The notes beneath the pieces are model-generated. The model was not told the origin of the DNA. It saw only the letters and a list, made by a program, of their open reading frames with translations, and did not search any database. A stretch of 64,000 nt of DNA, taken from contig WGNG01000006.1 of assembly GCA_016124675.1 (NCBI GenBank), positions 1 through 64,000 of the forward strand, written 5' to 3'. The first letter of the stretch is position 1; the number at the start of each line of letters is the position of its first letter. Origin of the DNA: Alphaproteobacteria bacterium. GTDB lineage: Bacteria; Pseudomonadota; Alphaproteobacteria; Caulobacterales; Maricaulaceae. Made by a program: the position numbers and the translations under genes. Shown one piece after another: positions 10,981 to 17,995 of the stretch.

Positions 10981-12005
10981 GGCGCCTGCAGCCCTGCCTC
11001 TTCAAACAGGCGCGCCAGCGCCTCCAGCCCGGCGCCCGGGTCAAAGCCCTGCGGTGACCGGCGCGCCGCCAGCGCCGCATCCGCGCGCCTGAGCGCGGCG
11101 TGATCGAGGCGCGGCGTGGCATTCGCGATCTCCACCATCTCGGCCATCACGCCGTTGCAGTGAATGACCATGTCACACCCTGCGCCCAGCGCACGCCGCG
11201 TGCGCGCGCGCAGCGAGCCCGACAGCGCCTTCATGGACAGATCATCGCTCATCAACAGGCCGTCAAAGCCGATATTGCCGCGGATGATGCGGGCGATCAC
11301 TTCGGACGAACACGTGGCGCAGTCATCGGCGTCGATCGCGCGGTAGACCACATGGGCGGTCATCGCCATCAGCGCGCCCTTGATGCCCCGGAAGGCGGCG
11401 AAGTCGGTCGCCGCCAGCGTTTCCTCGTCCGTATCCACTATCGGCAGGTCATGATGACTGTCAGCCTGCGCGCGGCCATGGCCGGGCAGATGCTTGATCA
11501 CGCCCAGCACGCCCTGATGCAGCAGGCCTTCCAGGGCCGCGCTCGCCATGGCCGCCACCGCCTGCGGATCGGCGTGAAACGCGCGGTCACCGATGACGTC
11601 ATGGGCGCCCTTGACCCGGATATCGGCGCACGGCGCGTAGTCGGCGTCGATGCCGACGGCGTAAAGCTCATGGGCGATGAGCTGGTGATTGATCCGCACC
11701 GCTTCCAGCGCCAGTTCCGGCGCCCGGTCCCACACCTGGCCGAAGCGCTCGGCTGGCGGCGCGTTGCGCCAGCTGGGCGCGCGCAGGCGCTGCACCCGGC
11801 CGCCCTCCTGGTCGACGAAGACCGGCACATCCCGGCCCATGCAGTCACGCAAGCTGTCGGTCAGCGCGCGCACCTGGCGGGGCTGGTCCACATTGCGCGC
11901 GAACAGGATGAAGCCCCAGGGATCGCAATCGCGAAAGAAGGCCTTCTCGTCCTTGCCGAGCGTCTCGCCCGCCAGGGCGAATGTCACCGCTGCCGCCCCG
12001 CTCAC
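10977..12005 (-). CDS. nagZ: Beta-N-acetylhexosaminidase, glycoside hydrolase family 3 (342 aa)
   Basis: Cytoplasmic enzyme of peptidoglycan recycling that removes GlcNAc from anhydro-muropeptides; its products can feed beta-lactamase induction in some bacteria. GH3 motifs: VDQEGGRVQRL (about 80-90), KHLPGHGRAQADSHHDLP (about 168-185, with the catalytic His-containing loop) and the nucleophile-bearing MSDDLSMKAL (about 243-252). I chose the GTG at 12005 because it forms a GTGA overlap with the stop of the SPOR gene and leaves the family-like start TFALAGETL. Extending upstream to 12053 would only add Ala/Pro-rich residues that overlap the SPOR gene. Confidence 0.92.
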   Translation of the reverse strand: MSGAAAVTFALAGETLGKDEKAFFRDCDPWGFILFARNVDQPRQVRALTDSLRDCMGRDVPVFVDQEGGRVQRLRAPSWRNAPPAERFGQVWDRAPELALEAVRINHQLIAHELYAVGIDADYAPCADIRVKGAHDVIGDRAFHADPQAVAAMASAALEGLLHQGVLGVIKHLPGHGRAQADSHHDLPIVDTDEETLAATDFAAFRGIKGALMAMTAHVVYRAIDADDCATCSSEVIARIIRGNIGFDGLLMSDDLSMKALSGSLRARTRRALGAGCDMVIHCNGVMAEMVEIANATPRLDHAALRRADAALAARRSPQGFDPGAGLEALARLFEEAGLQAP

Positions 12006-12826
12006 CGGCGCGCCACCAGGCAGGACTGGCCGCGCGCATCCAGCTGCGAGCAATAGGCCGCCGCATCCTCACGGGTCTCAAACCCGGCCACGCGCAGGCG
12101 GTGAAACACGCCGCGCTCGCCGAGATCGGCGCGCTGGATGTCCGGCGCCCGGCCCGAGGTGAGATCGCCATGGCGCGACACGAAGGCGAGCCAGCCCGCC
12201 TCGGCCTCCTCCAGCGCGCGATAGGCGCCGATCTGCACCACGAAAGCGCCCGATCCGGCCGCAGCGGGCGGCGGGGCGCGCAGCTCTGCTGGCGCGGCAG
12301 AGACGGCAGGCGTCTCGGCCGGCGGCGCAGGCCGGGTTTGCGGCAAGGCTTCGGGCTCGGGTTCCGGCTCGGGCTCACGCGCAGCGGGCGCGTCCAGGGC
12401 GTCGGTGTCGGCGGTCTCCACCTGCAGCGGCGGCATGCGCTCGGGCAGGGCCACAGGCTCTTCGGCGCCGGGACGGGCCGGCGCCGGCTCCGTCGCCGCC
12501 TCGTCCTCCGCCTCGCCGCGCTCGCCGTCGCGCGCGCGCAGATCAAAGGCGGTCAGGTCCTGATGCGGGGTCTGGAAGCCGCCGGGCTCCTCGGGCGCCA
12601 CGCGATAGGGCTGTGAATCAGCCTGTATGAGCGGGCTTTCATCGCGTTCGCGCATGCCCAGCTGGAAGGCGTTCCACACCACCGCCATGAACAGGGCGAA
12701 CACCACAGCGGCGGCCAGCAGCACCAGCCAGCCGCGCCGGTCCTGTTCGGCTTCGCGCGCGTCGAAGGTTTCAAATTCATCCGGCGGGGGCGCGTACGGC
12801 CCGCTTGCGGGTCTGTGTGGGCTCAT
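12002..12826 (-). CDS. SPOR-domain membrane protein (274 aa)
   Basis: Bitopic inner-membrane protein. A short cytoplasmic N-terminus is followed by a membrane segment (about 32-52, [20 protein letters not shown]), a long periplasmic Pro/Glu-rich linker (about 55-190) and a C-terminal SPOR domain (about 195-274, beginning FVVQIGAY). SPOR domains bind denuded glycan strands at the division septum. First gene of the operon SPOR-nagZ-scpA-scpB, which links cell-wall and chromosome functions. The low-complexity linker contains EPEPEPEPE-type runs. Confidence 0.88.
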   Translation of the reverse strand: MSPHRPASGPYAPPPDEFETFDAREAEQDRRGWLVLLAAAVVFALFMAVVWNAFQLGMRERDESPLIQADSQPYRVAPEEPGGFQTPHQDLTAFDLRARDGERGEAEDEAATEPAPARPGAEEPVALPERMPPLQVETADTDALDAPAAREPEPEPEPEALPQTRPAPPAETPAVSAAPAELRAPPPAAAGSGAFVVQIGAYRALEEAEAGWLAFVSRHGDLTSGRAPDIQRADLGERGVFHRLRVAGFETREDAAAYCSQLDARGQSCLVARR

Positions 12827-12938
12827 GGGCGTCCCCGGGGCTGTGCCTTGGCGCGGGCGGCGCCTGATTCGCGCGCGCCGGCCGGCATCTCAGCATAACA
12901 AGACCGCACGGTGCGCGCGCCCCCCCAAGGGCGGCGCG

Positions 12939-13256
12939 TCAGCTGCGCAGCTGGGCGCGCGCCTCGTCGAGCAGCTGGTCCATCTTGGTGCGGATCACAT
13001 GCTCGGAATGGCTGACCCCCCGGGCGTCGAAGTCGGCGCGGATCTTGCGCATCACGTCGGCGTCGCCGGGCTCTGCCAGGTCAGCCTTCACCACCTCGGC
13101 GGCATAGGCGTCGGCGTCCGGCCCGCTCAGACCCATCTCGGCCGCCGCCCACAGACCCAGCAGCTTGTTGCGCCGCGCCTGCGCCCGGAACTCGGACGTC
13201 TGCTCATTGGCGAACCTGTTTTCAAAGCCTTTTTCGCGGTCGTCAAAGCTGGACAT
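12939..13256 (-). CDS. DUF1476 protein, F1-ATPase inhibitor zeta subunit (105 aa)
   Basis: All-helical protein of the DUF1476 family, known in Paracoccus and relatives as the zeta inhibitor of the F1Fo-ATP synthase. The N-terminus [15 protein letters not shown] is the conserved inhibitory segment. I chose the ATG at 13256 because a ribosome-binding site (GGAAGAGAG) precedes it and the family starts here. An upstream in-frame start at 13304 would add 16 unconserved residues. Divergent from purC. Confidence 0.88.
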   Translation of the reverse strand: MSSFDDREKGFENRFANEQTSEFRAQARRNKLLGLWAAAEMGLSGPDADAYAAEVVKADLAEPGDADVMRKIRADFDARGVSHSEHVIRTKMDQLLDEARAQLRS

Positions 13257-13376
13257 CAAGCGCTCTCTTCCGGGTCTGGGCAGGTGCGGTACATCGCCCG
13301 TCATCGATATCGCGCCCCTGTGACGGAATCAATCGCGCGCGATGCGCAGGCCGATGCCCTCGCGCCCGCCCCCATC

Positions 13377-13406
13377 TTGCGGCGGCGCGTCATTCCAGAG
13401 TATGGT
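13377..13406 (+). promoter_or_regulatory. Possible purC promoter
   Basis: TTGCGG (13377-13382) and TATGGT (13401-13406) are separated by 18 bases, a weak sigma-70-like match. A transcript starting near 13412 would begin just before the hairpin at 13416-13442. Low confidence. Confidence 0.25.
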
Positions 13407-13415
13407 CCTCGTCTC

Positions 13416-13442
13416 AAACGGCCCGTGCATGACGGGCCGTTT
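13416..13442 (+). terminator. Terminator-like hairpin in the purC leader
   Basis: AAACGGCCCGT pairs perfectly with ACGGGCCGTTT around GCATG, followed by CTTGTTT. It has the shape of an intrinsic terminator on the plus strand, yet no gene ends upstream on that strand: the neighbour is the divergent DUF1476 gene. It lies about 75 bases before the purC ATG, so it may be an attenuator or a 5'-end stabilising hairpin. Confidence 0.5.
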
Positions 13443-13517
13443 CTTGTTTGCCGCAGGCAGGCCCGGCGTGTGCGCCCCGCCCCGCCTGCGACCCCCAGCG
13501 GAGTTGCGCTCTCACCC

Positions 13518-14273
13518 ATGTCCCGCCGCAAGAAACTCTACGAAGGCAAGGCCAAGATCCTCTATGAGGGGCCTGAACCCGGCACGCTGGTCCAGCACTT
13601 CAAGGACGACGCCACCGCGTTCAACAACAAGAAAAAGGCCGTGCTGGAGGGCAAGGGCGTCCTCAACAACCGGATCTCCGAGCACATCATGGAGAATCTC
13701 AACCGGATCGGCGTGCCCACCCATTTCATCCGCCGCCTGAACATGCGCGAACAGCTGGTGCGCGAGGTGGAGATCATTCCGCTGGAAGTCGTGGTGCGCA
13801 ATGTCGCCGCCGGTTCGATCTCCCAGCGCTTCGGCCTGCCCGAGGGCGAGCCTCTGCCGCGCACCATCGTGGAGTTCTATTTCAAGGACGATGCGCTGGG
13901 CGACCCGCTGGTGAGCGAGGAGCATATCGCCGCCTTCAACTGGGCGAGCCCCCAGGACATTGACGACATGATCGCGCTGGCCCTGCGGGTGAATGATTAC
14001 CTGTCCGGCCTGTTCACCGGCGCCCATATCCGCCTGGTGGACTTCAAGCTGGAGTTTGGCCGCGTCTATGACCAGAACGACATGGCGCGCATCATCCTGG
14101 CCGACGAGATCAGCCCGGACAGCTGCCGCCTGTGGGACATGGCCACGGGCGAGAAAATGGACAAGGACCGGTTCCGGCGCGATCTGGGCAATGTCACCGA
14201 GGCCTATGCCGAAGTGGCGCGCCGGCTCGGGATCATGAAGGAAAACACCAACGGCGACGAGGTCAATCCATGA
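13518..14273 (+). CDS. purC: Phosphoribosylaminoimidazole-succinocarboxamide synthase (251 aa)
   Basis: SAICAR synthetase: it joins CAIR and aspartate using ATP in de novo purine synthesis. Family motifs: [14 protein letters not shown] at the start, the [20 protein letters not shown] segment, [11 protein letters not shown] (about 93-103) and [10 protein letters not shown] (about 176-185). The N-terminus is standard from the ATG at 13518, although the frame is open far upstream. The last codon overlaps the purS start (ATGA), so the two are coupled. Confidence 0.95.
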   Translation: MSRRKKLYEGKAKILYEGPEPGTLVQHFKDDATAFNNKKKAVLEGKGVLNNRISEHIMENLNRIGVPTHFIRRLNMREQLVREVEIIPLEVVVRNVAAGSISQRFGLPEGEPLPRTIVEFYFKDDALGDPLVSEEHIAAFNWASPQDIDDMIALALRVNDYLSGLFTGAHIRLVDFKLEFGRVYDQNDMARIILADEISPDSCRLWDMATGEKMDKDRFRRDLGNVTEAYAEVARRLGIMKENTNGDEVNP

Positions 14274-14512
14274 AAGCGCGCGTGCACGTCTATCTCAAGC
14301 CCGGCGTTCTGGACCCCCAGGGTCAGGCGGTGGCCACGTCCCTGAAACATCTCGGCTTTGACGAGGTGGCGGCCGCCCGCCAGGGCAAGCTGATCGAGAT
14401 CGATCTCGACACCGCCGACGCCGAGGAAGCCCAGCGCCGCGTCGCCCAGATGTGCGACAAGCTCCTGGCCAACCCGGTCATCGAAACCTACGACATCGAG
14501 CTGAGCGCGTAA
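14270..14512 (+). CDS. purS: FGAM synthase subunit PurS (80 aa)
   Basis: Small subunit of the three-part formylglycinamide ribonucleotide amidotransferase (PurS-PurQ-PurL). Typical features: [18 protein letters not shown] at the start, a central [18 protein letters not shown] strand-helix and the end [11 protein letters not shown]. It overlaps purC by 4 bases. purQ and purL commonly follow directly in related genomes; here the next 696 bases carry no gene and the following gene is on the other strand. Confidence 0.93.
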   Translation: MKARVHVYLKPGVLDPQGQAVATSLKHLGFDEVAAARQGKLIEIDLDTADAEEAQRRVAQMCDKLLANPVIETYDIELSA

Positions 14513-14586
14513 GGGGGGGCGGGCCGCCACCGCCTCTCCTCATCCGGTGAGGGGCAGCCCGGCGAAGCCATACCTATCCCTGTTTT

Positions 14587-14614
14587 CCCGGAATGGGCGC
14601 AGCCCATATCCGGG
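14587..14614. repeat. Imperfect hairpin in the purS-downstream island
   Basis: CCCGGAATGGGC pairs with GCCCATATCCGGG around GCA, with a single bulged A. It is the first strong palindrome after purS (75 bases past the stop) and may terminate purCS transcription, although no T-run follows. Confidence 0.5.
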
Positions 14615-14764
14615 AGCCATCCCCATAAGACCCAACCGCCTCGACAGCGAAGAGGATCGGCAGATGGGTCCCGGGCCGGCTGCGCCGCCCGGGAAGGCAG
14701 GTGGGGTGTTTGATCCGGATACGTCCCCATCTCCCCGTCGCTCCTTGCTGGCCCATGTTCGCAA

Positions 14765-14851
14765 GCGTCGCAGCCTGTCAAGGACGACCGGGCGTCGCCC
14801 GGTCGCCGCATGCGGCGGGCCGAAGGGCCGTCCTTGACGGCCTGCGATCGC
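14765..14851. repeat. Cloverleaf-like branched palindrome
   Basis: A long outer stem (14765-14786 with 14829-14851, sharing GTCAAGGACG/CGTCCTTGAC plus GTCGCAG/CTGCGAT) encloses three adjacent hairpins: ACCGGGC-GTC-GCCCGGT (14787-14803), CGCCG-CATG-CGGCG (14804-14817) and GGCC-GAAG-GGCC (14818-14829). All junctions are nearly gapless. It is not a tRNA. It could be an RNA element or a transposase-mobilised extragenic palindrome. Confidence 0.55.
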
Positions 14852-15052
14852 CTTGCGTGATCCTCCAGCATGGAGCGATGGGGAGGATTGAGCCCCGGTG
14901 CTGTCGAGGCCGCAGCCCGCCACGGACACGGCCGAAACCAGACGCGATAGTCCTGTCCTCGCGCGGGAGTGGTGGCTAACGCGAAGCGTGAGAGCGAGTT
15001 GGGCCGCCCCCACACAGCCACTCAGGACCTGTCCGAAGCCTCCCCCCCCTCC

Positions 15053-15090
15053 GTCCGCTGCGCGGACACCTCCCCCGCAAGCGGGGGAGG
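15053..15090. repeat. Two adjacent hairpins, REP-like
   Basis: GTCCG-CTGCG-CGGAC (15053-15067) is followed at once by CCTCCCCCGC-AA-GCGGGGGAGG (15069-15090), a perfect 10-bp inverted repeat. The second shares its CCTCCCCCGC arm with the palindrome at 121-145 after lon. Confidence 0.55.
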
Positions 15091-15208
15091 ACAAGTGGGC
15101 ACAACCTCTCTTTCCAGCGAAGGAGCGGAGGTTGAGTGTCACCCCTGTCGGATCACTGGCAGTCGGCGCATTCCGAACAAGTTGAGACTTTCTTGCACCC
15201 CGCCCCCT

Positions 15209-16444
15209 TCATCCGCGCAATGGCTCAAGGAGCCACTGCACCAGGGACTGGCGCTCCAGGACGATTTCAGCGTCAAACGTCATCCCCGAGCGCAAGGCGT
15301 ATTCTGCGTCGAACGCTTCGACTTGCTGCGCGTCAAGCGTGACATATGCCCGGTAGGCCGCTTCCTGCAGCCCAAGCGGCGTGGGAATTTCCTCTGCGCG
15401 GTAGACCGTCGCCGAAACCGATTCGATTTCCCCTCTCGCCACCCCGTACCGGCGGTGCGGAAAGGCGCTGTAAAAGATGCGGACCTCCAATCCCGGTCGC
15501 ACCCGCGCCATGACACGCGAGGGTAGGTAGAGCTCACCCCGCAGTGCGCTTTCGTCTCCAACAAGAGTCAGGGCACGCTGTCCGGCCTGAATTGATCCTC
15601 CTTGGGTGACACCAAGCGCCGCGACCCGCCCGGCCTGGGGCGCGGTGACGAGCACTCCTCGGCGCGTTTGGATTTCGAGCAGATTGCGCTCCAGCTGCTC
15701 TCGGGTCTGGCGCGCTGCAAGCACGTTTTGTTCTGCATCCAGCGGCGCGTACCGCAGGCGCGCCGCGAACACTTCGCGGGCGCCTGCAAGATCAGCGACC
15801 TGGGCCTCCAGCGCATTGATGTGTTCCTGCTGGTCAAGCACAAGCAGTTGCCGCTCCTCCAGTCCACGCGCGGCGAGCCGGCCAGCTGCAGCAAGCGCTT
15901 GGCCGGCATCGTATTGGCGTCGCAACAGAAAGAGGCGCTCTCGGGCCGCCGCGCTGCGCCTTGTTATGGCTTCAATCTGTCGGTCGAGCGCATCGATCTG
16001 CGCGCGCATTTCACTGATCCGCTCTACAAGGGCGGCTTCCGCACTCCTAAGCCGGTCATCGATGAGCGCGATTTCGGTCGCAATCGATCCGCCATAAGCG
16101 ACTGAGAACTCCACCCCGTCCTCGGCACGCTGGTTGTTGAGTACAGTGAACAAGGGTTCGCCCGCCTCCACCCAAACCCCTTCTCTCACGGCCAAGCCGG
16201 ATACCACCCCTGATGACGTAGCGTGGACCGCAATCTCGCCAGATGTGAACTGCAGCCATCCATGCCCACGCTCTTTGCGCGCGTATTCAGTGAGCAGCAA
16301 AAACGCGCCACAGGCGCAAATAGCACTCATGATGAAAACGCAAAAGAGCGCCCAAGACACTGGGAGCCGTGCGATGGGCTCACCTGATACCTTCTGCTTA
16401 AACGCCTCGATCGCTTCTTGCCGGAACAGGGCTTCATCAAACAT
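15209..16444 (-). CDS. HlyD/CvaA-type membrane fusion protein (411 aa)
   Basis: Periplasmic adaptor of a type I secretion system. It has a short cytoplasmic N-terminus (LFRQEAIEAFKQKVSGEP, very like CvaA of the colicin V exporter), one membrane segment (about 28-50), a lipoyl-like half near 70-100 (SGVVSGLAVREGVWVEAGEPLF), a long coiled coil (about 120-255), a second lipoyl half (VLVTAPQAGRVAALGVTQGG, about 265-285) and a beta-barrel C-terminus. CvaA-type adaptors serve C39-peptidase ABC exporters that cut double-glycine leaders. No such ABC gene is next to it or in the window. It is divergent from the double-glycine protein gene at 16573, which supports a role in exporting that protein. Confidence 0.82.
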   Translation of the reverse strand: MFDEALFRQEAIEAFKQKVSGEPIARLPVSWALFCVFIMSAICACGAFLLLTEYARKERGHGWLQFTSGEIAVHATSSGVVSGLAVREGVWVEAGEPLFTVLNNQRAEDGVEFSVAYGGSIATEIALIDDRLRSAEAALVERISEMRAQIDALDRQIEAITRRSAAARERLFLLRRQYDAGQALAAAGRLAARGLEERQLLVLDQQEHINALEAQVADLAGAREVFAARLRYAPLDAEQNVLAARQTREQLERNLLEIQTRRGVLVTAPQAGRVAALGVTQGGSIQAGQRALTLVGDESALRGELYLPSRVMARVRPGLEVRIFYSAFPHRRYGVARGEIESVSATVYRAEEIPTPLGLQEAAYRAYVTLDAQQVEAFDAEYALRSGMTFDAEIVLERQSLVQWLLEPLRG

Positions 16445-16515
16445 GAATCGAACCGATCTTGCATGTCCTGATAAAGCTCTACCATCCCAGAACGCGAGTC
16501 AATAAAACTTTTAGT

Positions 16516-16545
16516 TTGACAGCGCGATGCGTCATACGGTGAAAT
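16516..16545 (+). promoter_or_regulatory. Possible promoter of the double-glycine protein gene
   Basis: TTGACA (16516-16521), a perfect -35 match, and TGAAAT (16540-16545) are spaced 18 bases apart, inside an AT-rich 128-bp gap between divergent genes. The start codon follows 27 bases after the -10. Confidence 0.4.
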
Positions 16546-16572
16546 GAAGCACCTCAAGATGGAGAGCTGGCA

Positions 16573-16995
16573 ATGAGAATTCTTTCACATGGTGAATTGA
16601 AGGTCGTTTCAGGTGGGACCCCGGACTGGCTTGATCAAATTGCGCAGGATCAGATGGCGGCAGATATGGCCGCCATTTTCGGACTGCCATCGTCCGGAAT
16701 TCCCGGCTTTGGCGGCGGCGGAAATCCATATGCAGAGGAAATGGCCGATGATCTAGCAGAAATTGATGACTATGATCAGCGAATGATGGACGCTATTGCT
16801 TGGTATCAAACAGAAGGCGCATGGTGGGATTACGACTCGCCAATCGGCAACAATGATGGAGACATTTACGATGAGGCTGCTTTTATATTTCGGAATGCAG
16901 CGGTCGCAATTGGCGTGATTCATCCTGTGCTTGGTATGTTCTACGATAAGCTTGCTGACGATATGGACAATTACGACCGCCTTTATGGCAACTGA
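16573..16995 (+). CDS. Double-glycine-leader secreted protein, acidic, cysteine-free (140 aa)
   Basis: The leader MRILSHGELKVVSGG (15 residues) matches the double-glycine consensus and the two peptide leaders at 8.9-9.3 kb. The mature part (about 125 residues) is strongly acidic, rich in Asp, Met, Trp and Tyr, and contains a Gly-rich segment, GIPGFGGGG (47-55), and a hydrophobic helix, NAAVAIGVIHPVLGMF (about 108-123). It has no Cys, unlike the other two peptides. It lies in a locally AT-richer stretch, with the CvaA-type adaptor on the other side and a ClpP-like lipoprotein downstream. Function unknown: a bacteriocin-like effector or signal are options. Confidence 0.7.
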   Translation: MRILSHGELKVVSGGTPDWLDQIAQDQMAADMAAIFGLPSSGIPGFGGGGNPYAEEMADDLAEIDDYDQRMMDAIAWYQTEGAWWDYDSPIGNNDGDIYDEAAFIFRNAAVAIGVIHPVLGMFYDKLADDMDNYDRLYGN

Positions 16996-17008
16996 TTTGT
17001 CTGTTGCG

Positions 17009-17033
17009 CCCCGCCGCGTTGTACGCGGCGGGG
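17009..17033 (+). terminator. Strong hairpin after the double-glycine protein gene
   Basis: CCCCGCCGCG pairs perfectly with CGCGGCGGGG around TTGTA, 13 bases past the stop codon. No T-run follows, so it may act as an mRNA 3'-end stabiliser that lets the peptide be expressed more than the downstream gene. Confidence 0.5.
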
Positions 17034-17176
17034 AAGACTGGACGCTTACCAACTTGCCGCATCGATTGTTCTTGGGTGGCGCCTCAGTGCTAATCTGTAC
17101 ACCTTGACCCTAAACTTTGCTTCCGTGAGTTGGATTGTCATACTGATTCCTTCCCCGCAAATGCATCGGAGACACT

Positions 17177-17926
17177 GTGAGGTCGCCATTTCTCCTGATC
17201 TGCGCCATCGCCCTTACCGGCGCCTGTTCGGCTGACACCGAATACCAAGTTCCCGAAGGGGCCGGCCTGGTCGAGGGCACGGTTGACCAGGCTTTCACCG
17301 ACCGCGTCTGGGAACTCGTAGAGGAGAACAAGGATTTAATAATTCGCTCACAAGGCGGCTTGAACAGTCGAAGCATCATTCTCGGCGAGATCCTGTCCAG
17401 GCTGTCAGTTGGCCTGAGCTTCCAGGACTACTGCCTGTCAGCCTGCGCCTCGTATCTGATCGCCACCCGGGCTGACACAGTGCTTGAACGCAATCTCCTG
17501 CTCGGTTTTCACGGCGACAGCCTCATGCACAGAGCCATCTTCGAGTCACTCAATACCGATGACAATCTGGCCCATTGCTATCAGCGGCTGGCCGACCGCC
17601 AGGCGGCGCTGTACGCCGCGAGTGGTCTGTCGACCGGGTTTTCTCAGGAAATGGCGCGGCGCCTCGGCGTCGTGGGGGCGCATCTGGTCGACCGCGAGGA
17701 CTGGCCGTGCCCGGAAGTGGTCTATGAGTTTGAGAACGACTGGTGGTTCCCCACCTCGCAACAGATCGAGGACCTCCTGAACAAACCACTCACCGAGCCG
17801 CTGTGCGCGGACGATCTCGCCTGCATGCGCCGCAAGCTGCGCAATCTGCGCCAGACCGGCCGCATCGTGATCGGCGATGATGTCTACTGGCTCGACAACG
17901 GTCGGCTGGCCGAAAGACTCGATTGA
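17177..17926 (+). CDS. ClpP-fold (COG3904-like) envelope protein, possible lipoprotein (249 aa)
   Basis: The N-terminus has a hydrophobic signal segment ending TGACSAD, a lipobox-like site with Cys17. The core keeps the ClpP/COG3904 order: LIIRSQGG (54-61), then DYCLSACASYLIA with candidate nucleophile Ser88 flanked by two Cys, then GFHGDS with His112. The region after residue 130 is specific to this protein. It is the same fold as the protein at 8193, and each sits directly downstream of double-glycine-leader peptide genes. Peptidase activity is unproven, and the triad acid cannot be placed by eye. Confidence 0.65.
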   Translation: MRSPFLLICAIALTGACSADTEYQVPEGAGLVEGTVDQAFTDRVWELVEENKDLIIRSQGGLNSRSIILGEILSRLSVGLSFQDYCLSACASYLIATRADTVLERNLLLGFHGDSLMHRAIFESLNTDDNLAHCYQRLADRQAALYAASGLSTGFSQEMARRLGVVGAHLVDREDWPCPEVVYEFENDWWFPTSQQIEDLLNKPLTEPLCADDLACMRRKLRNLRQTGRIVIGDDVYWLDNGRLAERLD

Positions 17927-17995
17927 TCCCGCGCCTGCCCCCCAACTCCCCCTCCCCCATCCCCTTTCCCGCCCCCATGCGCTATCTCTCACCCC

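Larger units (their letters stand above)
14513..15208. repeat. Gene-free island rich in extragenic palindromes
   Basis: No credible protein or known RNA gene is visible in these 696 bases; short open frames here overlap one another on both strands and read as low-complexity. The stretch is a mosaic of inverted repeats: a hairpin at 14587-14614, a branched structure at 14765-14851, and a pair of hairpins at 15053-15090. It separates purS from the peptide-export locus and looks like an accumulation of REP-like elements. Confidence 0.6.

Noticed and set aside
12627-13517. Upstream extension of purC
   Set aside because: The frame is open for about 300 codons before the true start, but it overlaps the SPOR and DUF1476 genes and a terminator-like hairpin; PurC homologs start at 13518.
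14969-15526. Plus-strand open frame of 185 codons across the palindrome island
   Set aside because: It runs through hairpins and into the HlyD gene on the other strand; no conserved pattern and no good ribosome-binding site.
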